Shown: positions 7,989 to 15,479 of the stretch, one piece after another | Position numbering within the stretch: the stretch's first letter is position 1 | How the letters are laid out: the number at the start of each line of letters is the position of its first letter | NCBI GenBank assembly: GCA_021786375.1 | Contig: JAJYNL010000003.1 | Coordinates: 1-35,623 of the forward strand | Reading direction: 5' to 3' | From: Actinomycetes bacterium | GTDB lineage: Bacteria; Actinomycetota; Acidimicrobiia; Acidimicrobiales; Acidimicrobiaceae | DNA length: 35,623 nt | Notes under the pieces: model-generated | What the model was told of the DNA's origin: nothing | The model's input: only the letters and a program-made list of their open reading frames with translations | Databases searched by the model: none | Made by a program: the position numbers and the translations under genes

Positions 7989-9509
7989 TCAGTCCTTGGC
8001 GTCCCAGGTGGTGACCAGATGCCTGGCAGCCCTGGCTTCGTCTACGCGGCTCGCCGGAGTGAGCTGCGGCGCCTCATGCAGACTCCGGGCGCCTTCACCG
8101 TTCTCGGCCATGCTCGCGATCTCGATCAGCGCCGCCGCCAGGGCATCGAGTGTCTGTCGTGACTCGGTTTCGGTGGGCTCTATCATGAGTGCCTCGTCGA
8201 CGATCAGCGGGAAATAGACAGTGGGTGCGTGGAAGCCGCGATCCAGCAGGGCCTTGGCCACATCGAGGGCTCTTACGCCGGCCGCCCTCTTCAGGTTCGA
8301 GGCCGTGGCCACGAACTCGTGCATGCAGGTCGCCTGGTACGCCGGCGGGTAATGCTCGGCAATGAGGGCCTTGAGGTAATTGGCATTCAGCACCGCCACG
8401 CGGGACATGAGCCCCAGGCCATCCCCGCCAAGAGCCAGCATGAAGGCTAAGGCGCGGGCGAAGACCACCGCGTTGCCGAAGTGGGAGTGAACCCGGCCGA
8501 TGGAGTTCTCGGGTTGGATGAGATCGAAGCCGGTCTCCCCCCTAACCGGGTACGGCCCGGGCAGGAACCGTGCGAGCCTCTCCACCACTGCCACCGGCCC
8601 GGAGCCTGGTCCGCCGCCTCCGTGCGGGGTGGCGAAGGTCTTATGCAGGTTGGAGTGGACGATGTCGAAGCCCATGTCACCGGGGCGGGCGACGCCGACG
8701 ATGGCGTTCAGATTGGCGCCGTCGTAGTACAGGAGGCCGTCCACCTCGTGGATGGCCTCGGCGATCTCGGCGATTTCCTCTTCGAAGAGCCCGACGGTGT
8801 TGGGGTTGGTGAGCATGATGCCGGCCACCTCGTTGTCGACCAGGCCACGAAGCGCCCCCACGTCGACCAGGCCGCGGGCGTTGGAGGGTACCGTTACCGC
8901 GTGATAGCCCGACAGGGTGACCGATGCCGGGTTGGTCCCGTGAGCGGAGTCCGGAATCAGCACCTTGGTCTTCTGGTTGCCACGATGGCGATGGTAGGCC
9001 TTCATGATCAGCAGCCCGGTTAGCTCCCCTTGCGCTCCGGCTGCAGGGGCGAAGGTGGCCGCATCCATGCCGGTTATCTCCAGCAGGTACTCCTCCAGCG
9101 TGCAGATCAGCTCCAGCCAACCCTGGATGGCTGAGACAGGGGCGAGGGGGTGGGTGTTGGCGATGCCGGGCAGCCCCGCCACGGTATCAGCCAGTTTGGG
9201 GTTGTACTTCATGGTGCAAGAGCCCAAGGGGTAGGCACCCAGGTCAACCGAGTACTGCCGATGTGTGAGCCGCGTGAAGTGGGCCACAAGGTCGCGCTCG
9301 GAGACCTCCGGCAGATCCAGAGGCTCCGTGCGCAAGTACGCGGTATCGATCACCGATGCCGGGTCGACCAGAGGAACGCCGTTGTTTCTCAGCGCTCCGC
9401 TGCGCCGTCCTGAGACGGAGAGTTCGAATATGGTGGGCTCCGGACCCCCTCCCATCATGGGGATGGAGGTCGCCTTGCCCCCGGCTGCAAAGATCTCGGT
9501 CTGGGTCAC
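7989..9509 (-). CDS. gcvPB: Glycine dehydrogenase (decarboxylating) subunit 2
   Basis: A 506-residue C-terminal half of the P-protein. With GcvPA it decarboxylates glycine and passes the aminomethyl group to lipoylated GcvH. The pyridoxal-phosphate lysine is Lys290 in SNLHKTFATPHGGGGPG. GAYPLGSCTMKYNP (~91-104) and SAHGTNPASV (~188-197) are other family signatures. The length matches the two-subunit type found in many thermophiles, Firmicutes and some deep actinobacteria; many other actinobacteria have a single ~950-residue GcvP. Its ATG overlaps the gcvPA stop by 4 bases (ATGA), giving translational coupling and equal subunit supply. Confidence 0.96.
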   Translation of the reverse strand: MTQTEIFAAGGKATSIPMMGGGPEPTIFELSVSGRRSGALRNNGVPLVDPASVIDTAYLRTEPLDLPEVSERDLVAHFTRLTHRQYSVDLGAYPLGSCTMKYNPKLADTVAGLPGIANTHPLAPVSAIQGWLELICTLEEYLLEITGMDAATFAPAAGAQGELTGLLIMKAYHRHRGNQKTKVLIPDSAHGTNPASVTLSGYHAVTVPSNARGLVDVGALRGLVDNEVAGIMLTNPNTVGLFEEEIAEIAEAIHEVDGLLYYDGANLNAIVGVARPGDMGFDIVHSNLHKTFATPHGGGGPGSGPVAVVERLARFLPGPYPVRGETGFDLIQPENSIGRVHSHFGNAVVFARALAFMLALGGDGLGLMSRVAVLNANYLKALIAEHYPPAYQATCMHEFVATASNLKRAAGVRALDVAKALLDRGFHAPTVYFPLIVDEALMIEPTETESRQTLDALAAALIEIASMAENGEGARSLHEAPQLTPASRVDEARAARHLVTTWDAKD

Positions 9510-10852
9510 TTCAGCACCTCGGCAAGTTCGTCGACGTAGCGGTCCATCTCCGCCTTGGTTCTCTTCTCGGTCACCGCTACCAGCAGCGATCCTTCGAAGG
9601 CGCCGATGGAGCGCCTTCCTTCCAGTGCCACACCGGCCAGGAAGCCGCGGCCGAGCATCTCCTCGACGACCTCGGATGCGGGCCGTTGCAAGGAAACCGG
9701 GAACTCCCGCACCGATCCACTCCCGAGGCGCACTTCTCCAATCCCCCGCTGCTCCATGAGCGAGGAGAGATAGTAGCGGCCGGAAAGGCAGCGCCGCCCG
9801 AGCTCCGCGAAGCCCTGACGTCCGAGCCAGGAGAGGTGAATAGCAGCCCAGACCGCCATTAGCGTCTGGTTGGTGCAGACATTGGAGGATGCCTTCTCTC
9901 GGCGGATGTCCTGCTCTCTCGCACGCAGCGTGGTCACGTAGGCGGTATTGCCCCTGGTGTCCACCGTCTCCCCCACCAAGCGCCCGGGAAGCAGGCGCAC
10001 AAGCTCCATGGTGGTCGAAAAAAGACCCAGGTACGGGCCGCCAAAGGAGAGCGGTATTCCCAGCGACTGGCCCTCGGCCACCGCCACGTCGGCTCCCAGC
10101 TCGCCTGGAGACTTCAGCAGGCTCATAGCCACCGGGTCGTATGCCACCACCAGGAGGGCGCCGGCTTCCACCGCACGCCGCTTCACAGCTGCCACGTCCT
10201 CGATCAGACCCAGGTAGTTGGGGTAGGCGACCACGTAACAGGCCACGCCCTGTGCGTCATCGGGCCAGACCGTGCTTCCGGAGGCGTCGACCGGCGCCAC
10301 CTCGACTTCGTGTCCCGGGCCCATCGCAAAGGTCGAGACGGTCTCGCGCCAATGCGGGTTCACCGCCTCGGAGAGCACGACCCTCGAGCGCCTGGTCCTG
10401 GCCACCGCCAGGTTCACTGCTTCGACCAGAGCCGAGGCCCCGTCGTAGAGCGACGCATTCGAGATTGGTAGCCCGGAAAGGCGGGAGACCATTGTCTGGT
10501 ATTCGAAGAGCGCCTGCAGCACGCCCTGAGCCACCTCAGGCTGGTACGGGGTGTAGGCGGTTACGAACTCGCTTCGCCCTCCCAAGGCTCTTGGGGCCGA
10601 GTAGAGGTCGTGATCGTATGCCCCCCCGCCCGCGAAGCAGATCATCTCGCGCGAGGCCGACCGGTTGCGCGAGGCGATCATATCCATCTTCTCGATGACC
10701 TCGACCTCCGACAGCCCGGCGGGAAGGCCCAACGGCCGCCCGAGTCTGAGGGCCGCGGGTATGGCCGTGTATAGATCGTCTAAGGATTCGAGCCCGAGGA
10801 AGCTCAGCATCGAGCTGATCTCCTCCTCGGTGTGCGGCACGAAGCTGGACAC
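9506..10852 (-). CDS. gcvPA: Glycine dehydrogenase (decarboxylating) subunit 1
   Basis: A 448-residue N-terminal half of the split P-protein, partner of GcvPB in a heterotetramer. Family features include FVPHTEEEISSML at the N-terminus, FAGGGAYDHDLYSAPRALG (here replacing the typical G-x-G-x-Y-x-H-x-x-P), TAYTPYQPEVAQGVLQALFE, and SNVCTNQTLMAVWAAIHLSW near 315-335. The start is GTG at 10852 with AAGGAAAGG upstream. It lies 52 bases below gcvT, in the order gcvT-gcvPA-gcvPB. Confidence 0.96.
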   Translation of the reverse strand: MSSFVPHTEEEISSMLSFLGLESLDDLYTAIPAALRLGRPLGLPAGLSEVEVIEKMDMIASRNRSASREMICFAGGGAYDHDLYSAPRALGGRSEFVTAYTPYQPEVAQGVLQALFEYQTMVSRLSGLPISNASLYDGASALVEAVNLAVARTRRSRVVLSEAVNPHWRETVSTFAMGPGHEVEVAPVDASGSTVWPDDAQGVACYVVAYPNYLGLIEDVAAVKRRAVEAGALLVVAYDPVAMSLLKSPGELGADVAVAEGQSLGIPLSFGGPYLGLFSTTMELVRLLPGRLVGETVDTRGNTAYVTTLRAREQDIRREKASSNVCTNQTLMAVWAAIHLSWLGRQGFAELGRRCLSGRYYLSSLMEQRGIGEVRLGSGSVREFPVSLQRPASEVVEEMLGRGFLAGVALEGRRSIGAFEGSLLVAVTEKRTKAEMDRYVDELAEVLK

Positions 10853-10904
10853 GGAAGGGCCTTTCCTTTCTTGGACTACGTGAGTTCTGGCGCCGTGGCG
10901 CGGT

Positions 10905-11957
10905 TCAACTCGACTTGCGAACGAATGGGAGCGGACAGACGGTGCCCGCGATGGAGCGGGTGCCCGAGCGGAGTTCGACTTCGGTCCCCTCCTGCAGGGA
11001 CGGGTCGGCCAGGCAAAGCGCGATGCCCACGCCCAGAACGGGCGAGAAGTTGCCGCTCGTCGAGAAGCCCACCCGGTCGCCTCCGGCGAAAAGCTCCATG
11101 TGTTCGCGCATTGGCTGGCGGGTGCTGCCCTTCACTCCGAAGAGGAGGCGGCTCGGTCCGGCGGCGAGCTCGGCCTCCAGCGCGGCGCGGCCGATAAAGT
11201 CCCCCTTTGACATGGAGACCACCCAGCCCAGCCTGGCCTGGTAAGGCGTGATGCCCTGCCCCAGCTCATGTCCGTGCAGTGGAAGCGCAGCCTCGAGGCG
11301 CAGAGTATCGCGGGCACCCAGGCCGGCCGGGACGATTCCAGCTTCGAGAATGCGCCCGAAGAGCTTCTCGGCGGCGGAGTTCGGCACCGAGATCTCGACC
11401 CCGTCCTCTCCGGTGTAACCGGTGCCGGCCACCACCACCGGTGTGCCCTCGAATTCGAGCTCGACCACCCTGAATCTGCCAACCTCGGCTGCAGCGGGAA
11501 AGACGGCACGCAGCTTGACCCGGCCCGCCGGGCCCTGCACCGCCAGCACCGTCCGGTCCTGGGTGACGTCTGTTCCGCCGATGGAGGAGATCACCGAGGC
11601 CGTGTTCGACGCATTGGGCATGACGTCGAAACGTTGTTGGGAAACCCACCAGACGATGATGTCGTCCACTACCGAACCGTCCTGGCCAAGATGGTGGGTG
11701 TACTGGGCGCGACCGGGGGCGATCTTGTTCAAGTCGTTGGTGAAACTGCGCTGCAGGGTCTCGAAGGCACCCGGCCCCTCGAGCCGCACCGTGCCGAGGT
11801 GGGACACATCGAAGACGACGGCGTCGCCGCGGCAGGCCAGGTGTTCGGCGACGGTTCCCTGGGGATACGCTAGGGGCATCTCCCAGCCGCCGAAAGGCAC
11901 CATCTTGGCGCCTAGGCGCTTGTGGTAGGAATTGAGAAAGCTGTACTTAGAATCCAC
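10905..11957 (-). CDS. gcvT: Aminomethyltransferase (glycine cleavage T-protein)
   Basis: About 350 residues. It releases ammonia from the aminomethyl-lipoyl H-protein and transfers the methylene group to tetrahydrofolate. Signatures are LGAKMVPFGGWEMPLAYPQG, VFDVSHLG, the folate-binding middle (GYTGEDGVEI) and the LGARDTLRLEAALPLHGHEL segment. The C-terminal barrel ends at 10905. The start is uncertain. GTG 11957 best fits family N-termini (DSKYSFLNSYHKRLG follows), but TTG 11975 and TTG 11996 are in frame upstream and none has a strong ribosome site. The 90 bases above it contain a bulged hairpin near 12015-12033 but no recognisable glycine riboswitch. It is likely co-transcribed with merR and gcvPA/PB. 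Confidence 0.93.
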   Translation of the reverse strand: MDSKYSFLNSYHKRLGAKMVPFGGWEMPLAYPQGTVAEHLACRGDAVVFDVSHLGTVRLEGPGAFETLQRSFTNDLNKIAPGRAQYTHHLGQDGSVVDDIIVWWVSQQRFDVMPNASNTASVISSIGGTDVTQDRTVLAVQGPAGRVKLRAVFPAAAEVGRFRVVELEFEGTPVVVAGTGYTGEDGVEISVPNSAAEKLFGRILEAGIVPAGLGARDTLRLEAALPLHGHELGQGITPYQARLGWVVSMSKGDFIGRAALEAELAAGPSRLLFGVKGSTRQPMREHMELFAGGDRVGFSTSGNFSPVLGVGIALCLADPSLQEGTEVELRSGTRSIAGTVCPLPFVRKSS

Positions 11958-12046
11958 CGCATCAACAATACCCAAGCTGCCTGGCCAATGCGCCAAGCGG
12001 CAAGATCAGCGCAGTGGCGGCTTCGCCGCACGCGGGCGGCGCGAGG

Positions 12047-12556
12047 TCAGTTGTGAGTTGCCACGACGGTGGAGGGCCCGGTGGCATCAGCCTGCGGAGC
12101 AGGCTCCTCGGCCTCGCGGAAGTCTGCGATCGAGACGATCCGGTCCTCGAGTTCGTGCTTGATGTCATTCAGGGAAAGCACCATGCCGAAGACCATCTGG
12201 TTGCCGCGCATCACGTCGACGAGGTTCTCCTCGTCCCGTGCCAGTACCGACTTCGAGCCGCCGCAAAAGACGAGGCCGGCGTTGGAGAGCGTCATTCCTT
12301 CGATCTTGGATATCGATTCGACCATGCGCCGTACCCCTTGCAGAGCCAGGCCATTGTCGATCAGGCGCTTTACCAGTTTGAGCCGGATGAGATCCTCGTA
12401 AGAGTACCTGCGCTGCGACCCGCTGCCGTGCGCGTCCGCAATCGATGGTCTGATGAGATCTGTGCGTGCCCAGTAGTCGAGCTGCCGATAGCTGATGCCG
12501 ACGATCTTGGCGGCCTGTAGGCCACTGAAACCATCGACCTCGCTGGTTTGGTTCAC
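12047..12556 (-). CDS. MerR-family transcriptional regulator (Rv1830-like)
   Basis: A 169-residue regulator. A winged-helix MerR domain covers about residues 8-82 (FSGLQAAKIVGISYRQLDYW, then RRYSYEDLIRLKLVKRLIDN). A C-terminal part follows (NLVDVMRGNQMVFGMVLSL) with no cysteine-rich metal site. Its place directly after the DUF151 nuclease, upstream of the glycine cleavage genes, matches Rv1830 of M. tuberculosis. The GTG at 12556 is preferred over an upstream frame opening at 12658 because AGAGGA precedes it and the MerR domain then starts within ten residues. The 184-base gap above it suggests its own promoter. Control of gcvT-gcvPAB is inferred from position. Confidence 0.88.
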   Translation of the reverse strand: MNQTSEVDGFSGLQAAKIVGISYRQLDYWARTDLIRPSIADAHGSGSQRRYSYEDLIRLKLVKRLIDNGLALQGVRRMVESISKIEGMTLSNAGLVFCGGSKSVLARDEENLVDVMRGNQMVFGMVLSLNDIKHELEDRIVSIADFREAEEPAPQADATGPSTVVATHN

Positions 12557-12740
12557 CTCAGAGTGTCCTCTGCTAAACGTCAAAGACGGCCTAATCCTAC
12601 TACAGCTTTCGAACCGCCCTCCGCCCGGCTTTAGTTGCAATCGTGGAATTTCGCGCATGAAACACCGTCGTACCCGGCGTCACGCAGCCAACCGGCGGTT
12701 GCGGGACTGGATAAGTCGCCGTTACAGGACACAGGCAGGC

Positions 12741-13250
12741 CTAGGAGAAATCCTCCGGGGAGATGTTGTTGAGGAACTCGCGGAATTCGTCGATGACCTC
12801 GGCCTCCTCTCCCTCGACCTCGAGGTTGTCCTCGAAGGCCTCCTCCTCTTGCACGACCACGCCTTCCCGGGCCATGAGATCGTCGGCCACGAAGATGGGC
12901 ACGTGGGCGCGGATGGCCAAAGCCACCGCGTCGGACGGTCGGGCGGAGACCACCATCTTCCCAAGAGGGCCGACAAGGTGAATGTCCGCGTAGTAGGTCG
13001 CCTCGACCAAGTCGACAACCACTACCCGCTCTATGCTCCCCCCGAGCCGCCCCACTAGTTCGAGAGCGAGATCGTGGGTAAGCGGGCGCGGGGCCTCATA
13101 GCCGCGCTGTGCCATGGCGATGGCCGTAGCCTCCGGTGCGCCTATGAAGATAGGCAGGCTCCGGTGCGGCTCTGCAATCTCACGCAACAGGATCAGCGGC
13201 GTGTTGGAGCGAAGATCGACTCTCACTGAAGACAGCTCGACTTCTACCAT
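12741..13250 (-). CDS. Bifunctional nuclease family protein (DUF151)
   Basis: A 169-residue protein of the BFN/DUF151 family, which takes its name from plant proteins with RNase and DNase activity; the bacterial role is poorly defined. The core is visible as LREIAEPHRSLPIFIGAPEA, RPLTHDLALELVGRLGG, ATYYADIHL, SARPSDAVALAIRAHVPIFV, and a long acidic tail (EEEAFEDNLEVEGEEAEVIDE in part). The tail could be an interaction region. Position between the two MerR genes is conserved with Rv1829. The start is ATG at 13250, 51 bases after the ftsR-like stop, inside one leftward operon. Confidence 0.9.
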   Translation of the reverse strand: MVEVELSSVRVDLRSNTPLILLREIAEPHRSLPIFIGAPEATAIAMAQRGYEAPRPLTHDLALELVGRLGGSIERVVVVDLVEATYYADIHLVGPLGKMVVSARPSDAVALAIRAHVPIFVADDLMAREGVVVQEEEAFEDNLEVEGEEAEVIDEFREFLNNISPEDFS

Positions 13251-13301
13251 GGCAACAGCCTAGTGCCATTTTCCCAGCGATGGGAGAGGCCCGGCGCTGC
13301 T

Positions 13302-14453
13302 CTAGGGCTGGTCCCCGATAAGATTCGAGACCAGCTGGGAGAGAAGCAGCCGCCGGAAGCGCTCCGAGTGCTCCTCCAGGGCTCTCGCCGTCTCCGCCGC
13401 TTTTCGTCGCCCACGCGCCCCTCCCGTTCCGAGCTGCGTGGCAACCAGTTGTTCGATCAGCCCGAACTCCTTCTCAACCGACACCCTCAGCGACTTCAGG
13501 TGCCGCGGCGCAAGGCCTAGGCCGTCGAGGCTCTTGGCCACCTTGGCCAATTCCACCAGCTGGCTGTCGTAGGCGACCGCACCCTGTACCTTGGTCGGCT
13601 TGACGATGCCGTACTGCTCCAGCTCGGCAAGGAAGGCGGCGTTGATCCCCGCTTGGGCGATGAACTCCCGGGGCATGAGGATACCCGGCACCGCTTCGCC
13701 AGCCTCGGAAGGTGGTTCGTTGGCCGACTCCTGGGCGGGCCGCTTGCGCCCTTTGCGTGGCTTGGGCTCGGCGGCCTGGGCCTCCTCGGCCACAACCGGC
13801 TCGGGCTCGGCCGGGGTTGGGTTCTCCTCGGGCCCTGGCGTACCCGAAGTCGCCCGGGCCAGTTCCTGAGGGGGAACGAGAGGAACGTTGGCGAATGCGG
13901 TGGCAGTGGAGGCGACCAGCAATTCAAGGCCGGATTCCTGCGAAAGGGTCGGCGGAGCGGTTTCGGCCGGCTCGGGTTCGGATGGCGGTTCGGCCCGAGG
14001 CGGTTGCGCAAACATGAAAGCCTGCGCGGGAAGCTCGGCCGGCTCCGGCTCAATATCGGGAACCACTCTCAGGGAGCGGGCCTCACGCGTCGGATCCATC
14101 ACTTCATCGGGAACATCATCCCCGTCGAGCCCCAGGCTTGGCTGGTCTCTCCTTGCTCTGGCTCCGGTGCGTCCTTTCCTGCCGCTCCTGTGCTCCTCCG
14201 ATTCCCCGGTGAACTGCTCACGAATCACCGCGAGGGGAAGATACTGGTCGCGCTGGAGCTTGAGGATGGCGACAAGCCGGTCGATGTCGGCCTGGCAAAA
14301 ACGCCTGAAGCCGGCAGCGGTGCGCTCAGGAGCAATCAGCCCCTTGGCCTCCAGGAACCTGATCTTGGAGATGGAGACGTCTGGGAACTCCTTTTGCAGC
14401 AGAGCCAGCGCCTCCCCGATGGAATATGACGTGTCCTTTTCGACCGCCTCCAT
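13302..14453 (-). CDS. ftsR: FtsR-like MerR transcriptional regulator with a long disordered linker
   Basis: A 383-residue regulator. The N-terminal MerR helix-turn-helix (residues ~9-80: [54 protein letters not shown]) closely fits the FtsR/Rv1828 family. FtsR controls ftsZ in Corynebacterium. The C-terminal domain (~257-383) contains [13 protein letters not shown] and a helical end. The span between (~83-255) is rich in Pro, Glu and Ala and looks disordered; family members are usually near 250 residues, so this is a large insertion. ATG 14453 lies 1 base after the FHA gene's stop, with AAGGAG inside that gene's last codons, so the two are translationally coupled. Confidence 0.88.
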   Translation of the reverse strand: MEAVEKDTSYSIGEALALLQKEFPDVSISKIRFLEAKGLIAPERTAAGFRRFCQADIDRLVAILKLQRDQYLPLAVIREQFTGESEEHRSGRKGRTGARARRDQPSLGLDGDDVPDEVMDPTREARSLRVVPDIEPEPAELPAQAFMFAQPPRAEPPSEPEPAETAPPTLSQESGLELLVASTATAFANVPLVPPQELARATSGTPGPEENPTPAEPEPVVAEEAQAAEPKPRKGRKRPAQESANEPPSEAGEAVPGILMPREFIAQAGINAAFLAELEQYGIVKPTKVQGAVAYDSQLVELAKVAKSLDGLGLAPRHLKSLRVSVEKEFGLIEQLVATQLGTGGARGRRKAAETARALEEHSERFRRLLLSQLVSNLIGDQP

Positions 14454-14454
14454 C

Positions 14455-14928
14455 TCACTCCTTCGGGACAACAATGAATAAAAGCCGATACTTGCCGATT
14501 TGGACTTCATCTCCGCTCTTCAGGCCCTGATAGTCGGTTCGTACATGATTCACGTACGTTCCGTTCAAGGACCCCGCGTCGGAGATCGAGAACTCCTCTC
14601 CCTCCCTCACGAACTCCGCGTGACGGCGGGACACGGTTATGTCGTCCAAGAAGATATCACTGTCGGGATGGCGGCCGATCGTGGTTTTTTGCTTTTCCAG
14701 GATGAATGATGTCCCGGAGATCGGGCCGCTTTTCACCACCAGCAGAGCAGCTCCACGCGGCGCGGATTCGATCAGGGAGTTGATGAGCTCTTCGCCGGGC
14801 TCGGCCCCCACGTCGAGCATGGCCAAGGTGTCGGTGGTTTCCTCACGACGGGACAGCACCACGCCGCAGGACGAGCAGAAATTCGATCCGGCCTGGTTGG
14901 CGTGCCCACAGTTCCGACAGACGATCAC
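14455..14928 (-). CDS. garA: GarA/OdhI-like FHA protein with an N-terminal zinc ribbon
   Basis: A 157-residue cytoplasmic FHA protein. In relatives, unphosphorylated GarA/OdhI binds and inhibits 2-oxoglutarate dehydrogenase and glutamate dehydrogenase, and phosphorylation by PknB/PknG releases it. The FHA domain (~60-150) has [20 protein letters not shown] with the phosphopeptide residues Arg86, Ser100 and Arg101, and SLNGTYVN. The N-terminal phospho-switch motif ETT is kept (Glu30-Thr31-Thr32). Unlike GarA and OdhI, the protein begins with a four-cysteine ribbon (Cys4, Cys7, Cys18, Cys21). GTG 14928 is chosen because GGAG lies 5 bases upstream and the ribbon starts at once; a longer frame opens at 14979. 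Next to gcvH, as in M. tuberculosis. Confidence 0.9.
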   Translation of the reverse strand: MIVCRNCGHANQAGSNFCSSCGVVLSRREETTDTLAMLDVGAEPGEELINSLIESAPRGAALLVVKSGPISGTSFILEKQKTTIGRHPDSDIFLDDITVSRRHAEFVREGEEFSISDAGSLNGTYVNHVRTDYQGLKSGDEVQIGKYRLLFIVVPKE

Positions 14929-15032
14929 TTGCTCCGGCCCCCAGAGTCCGCATGGCGCAAAGCGCCCACGGTGAACCACAATACCCCGCGGTCGGGTGCC
15001 TCACCCTATAAAGCTCAACTTCAGATTCAGAT

Positions 15033-15419
15033 TTAGACCTCGGTCATGGACGCGTAGTCCGACGCTGACATGAGTTCCAGGCTTTCTGGATTCTCAACCT
15101 CGATCACTGCGATCCATCCGCCATCGTAGGGCGCGGAGTTGATCAGTTCGGGCTGGGCTTCGAGGTCCGTGTTCACCTCCACCACGGTCCCGGTGGCAGG
15201 CGCGTAGATGTCGGACACGCTCTTGGTCGATTCGACCTCGGCGAAGGACGCGCCCGCGGTGATTTGCGCGCCTACGGCGGGCAACTGGACGAAGACCACG
15301 TCGCCCAAGGCGTCCTGGGCGTAATCGGTGATCCCTACGCGGAGGTTGCCCCCCTCGCGTAGCGCCCACTCGTGATCCTTGGTGTAGCTTCTGTCTTCGC
15401 GAATCTCCATGGATGACAA
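15033..15419 (-). CDS. gcvH: Glycine cleavage system H protein
   Basis: A 128-residue lipoyl carrier that shuttles the aminomethyl group between the P, T and L proteins. The lipoylated lysine is Lys66 in AEVESTKSVSDIYAP. YTKDHEWAL, VGITDYAQDALGDVVFVQLP, and PYDGGWIAVIEV are standard family sections. The start is taken as TTG 15419 because GAGG is 5 bases upstream; ATG 15410 is the alternative but stands 14 bases from that site. The gene is separated from gcvT and gcvPAB by four regulator/nuclease genes on the same strand. The 61 bases before it hold a small hairpin (TTCGGG-tg-CCCGAA, ~15439-15452). Confidence 0.95.
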   Translation of the reverse strand: MSSMEIREDRSYTKDHEWALREGGNLRVGITDYAQDALGDVVFVQLPAVGAQITAGASFAEVESTKSVSDIYAPATGTVVEVNTDLEAQPELINSAPYDGGWIAVIEVENPESLELMSASDYASMTEV

Positions 15420-15479
15420 ATTAGCCTCATCGCCACGTTCGGGTGCCCGAAATCAGCTACCGGCGCCAAAGCGCGTCAA

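Noticed and set aside
11958-12046. Possible glycine riboswitch before gcvT
   Set aside because: The conserved glycine aptamer segments and the tandem arrangement are not found; only a bulged hairpin is present.
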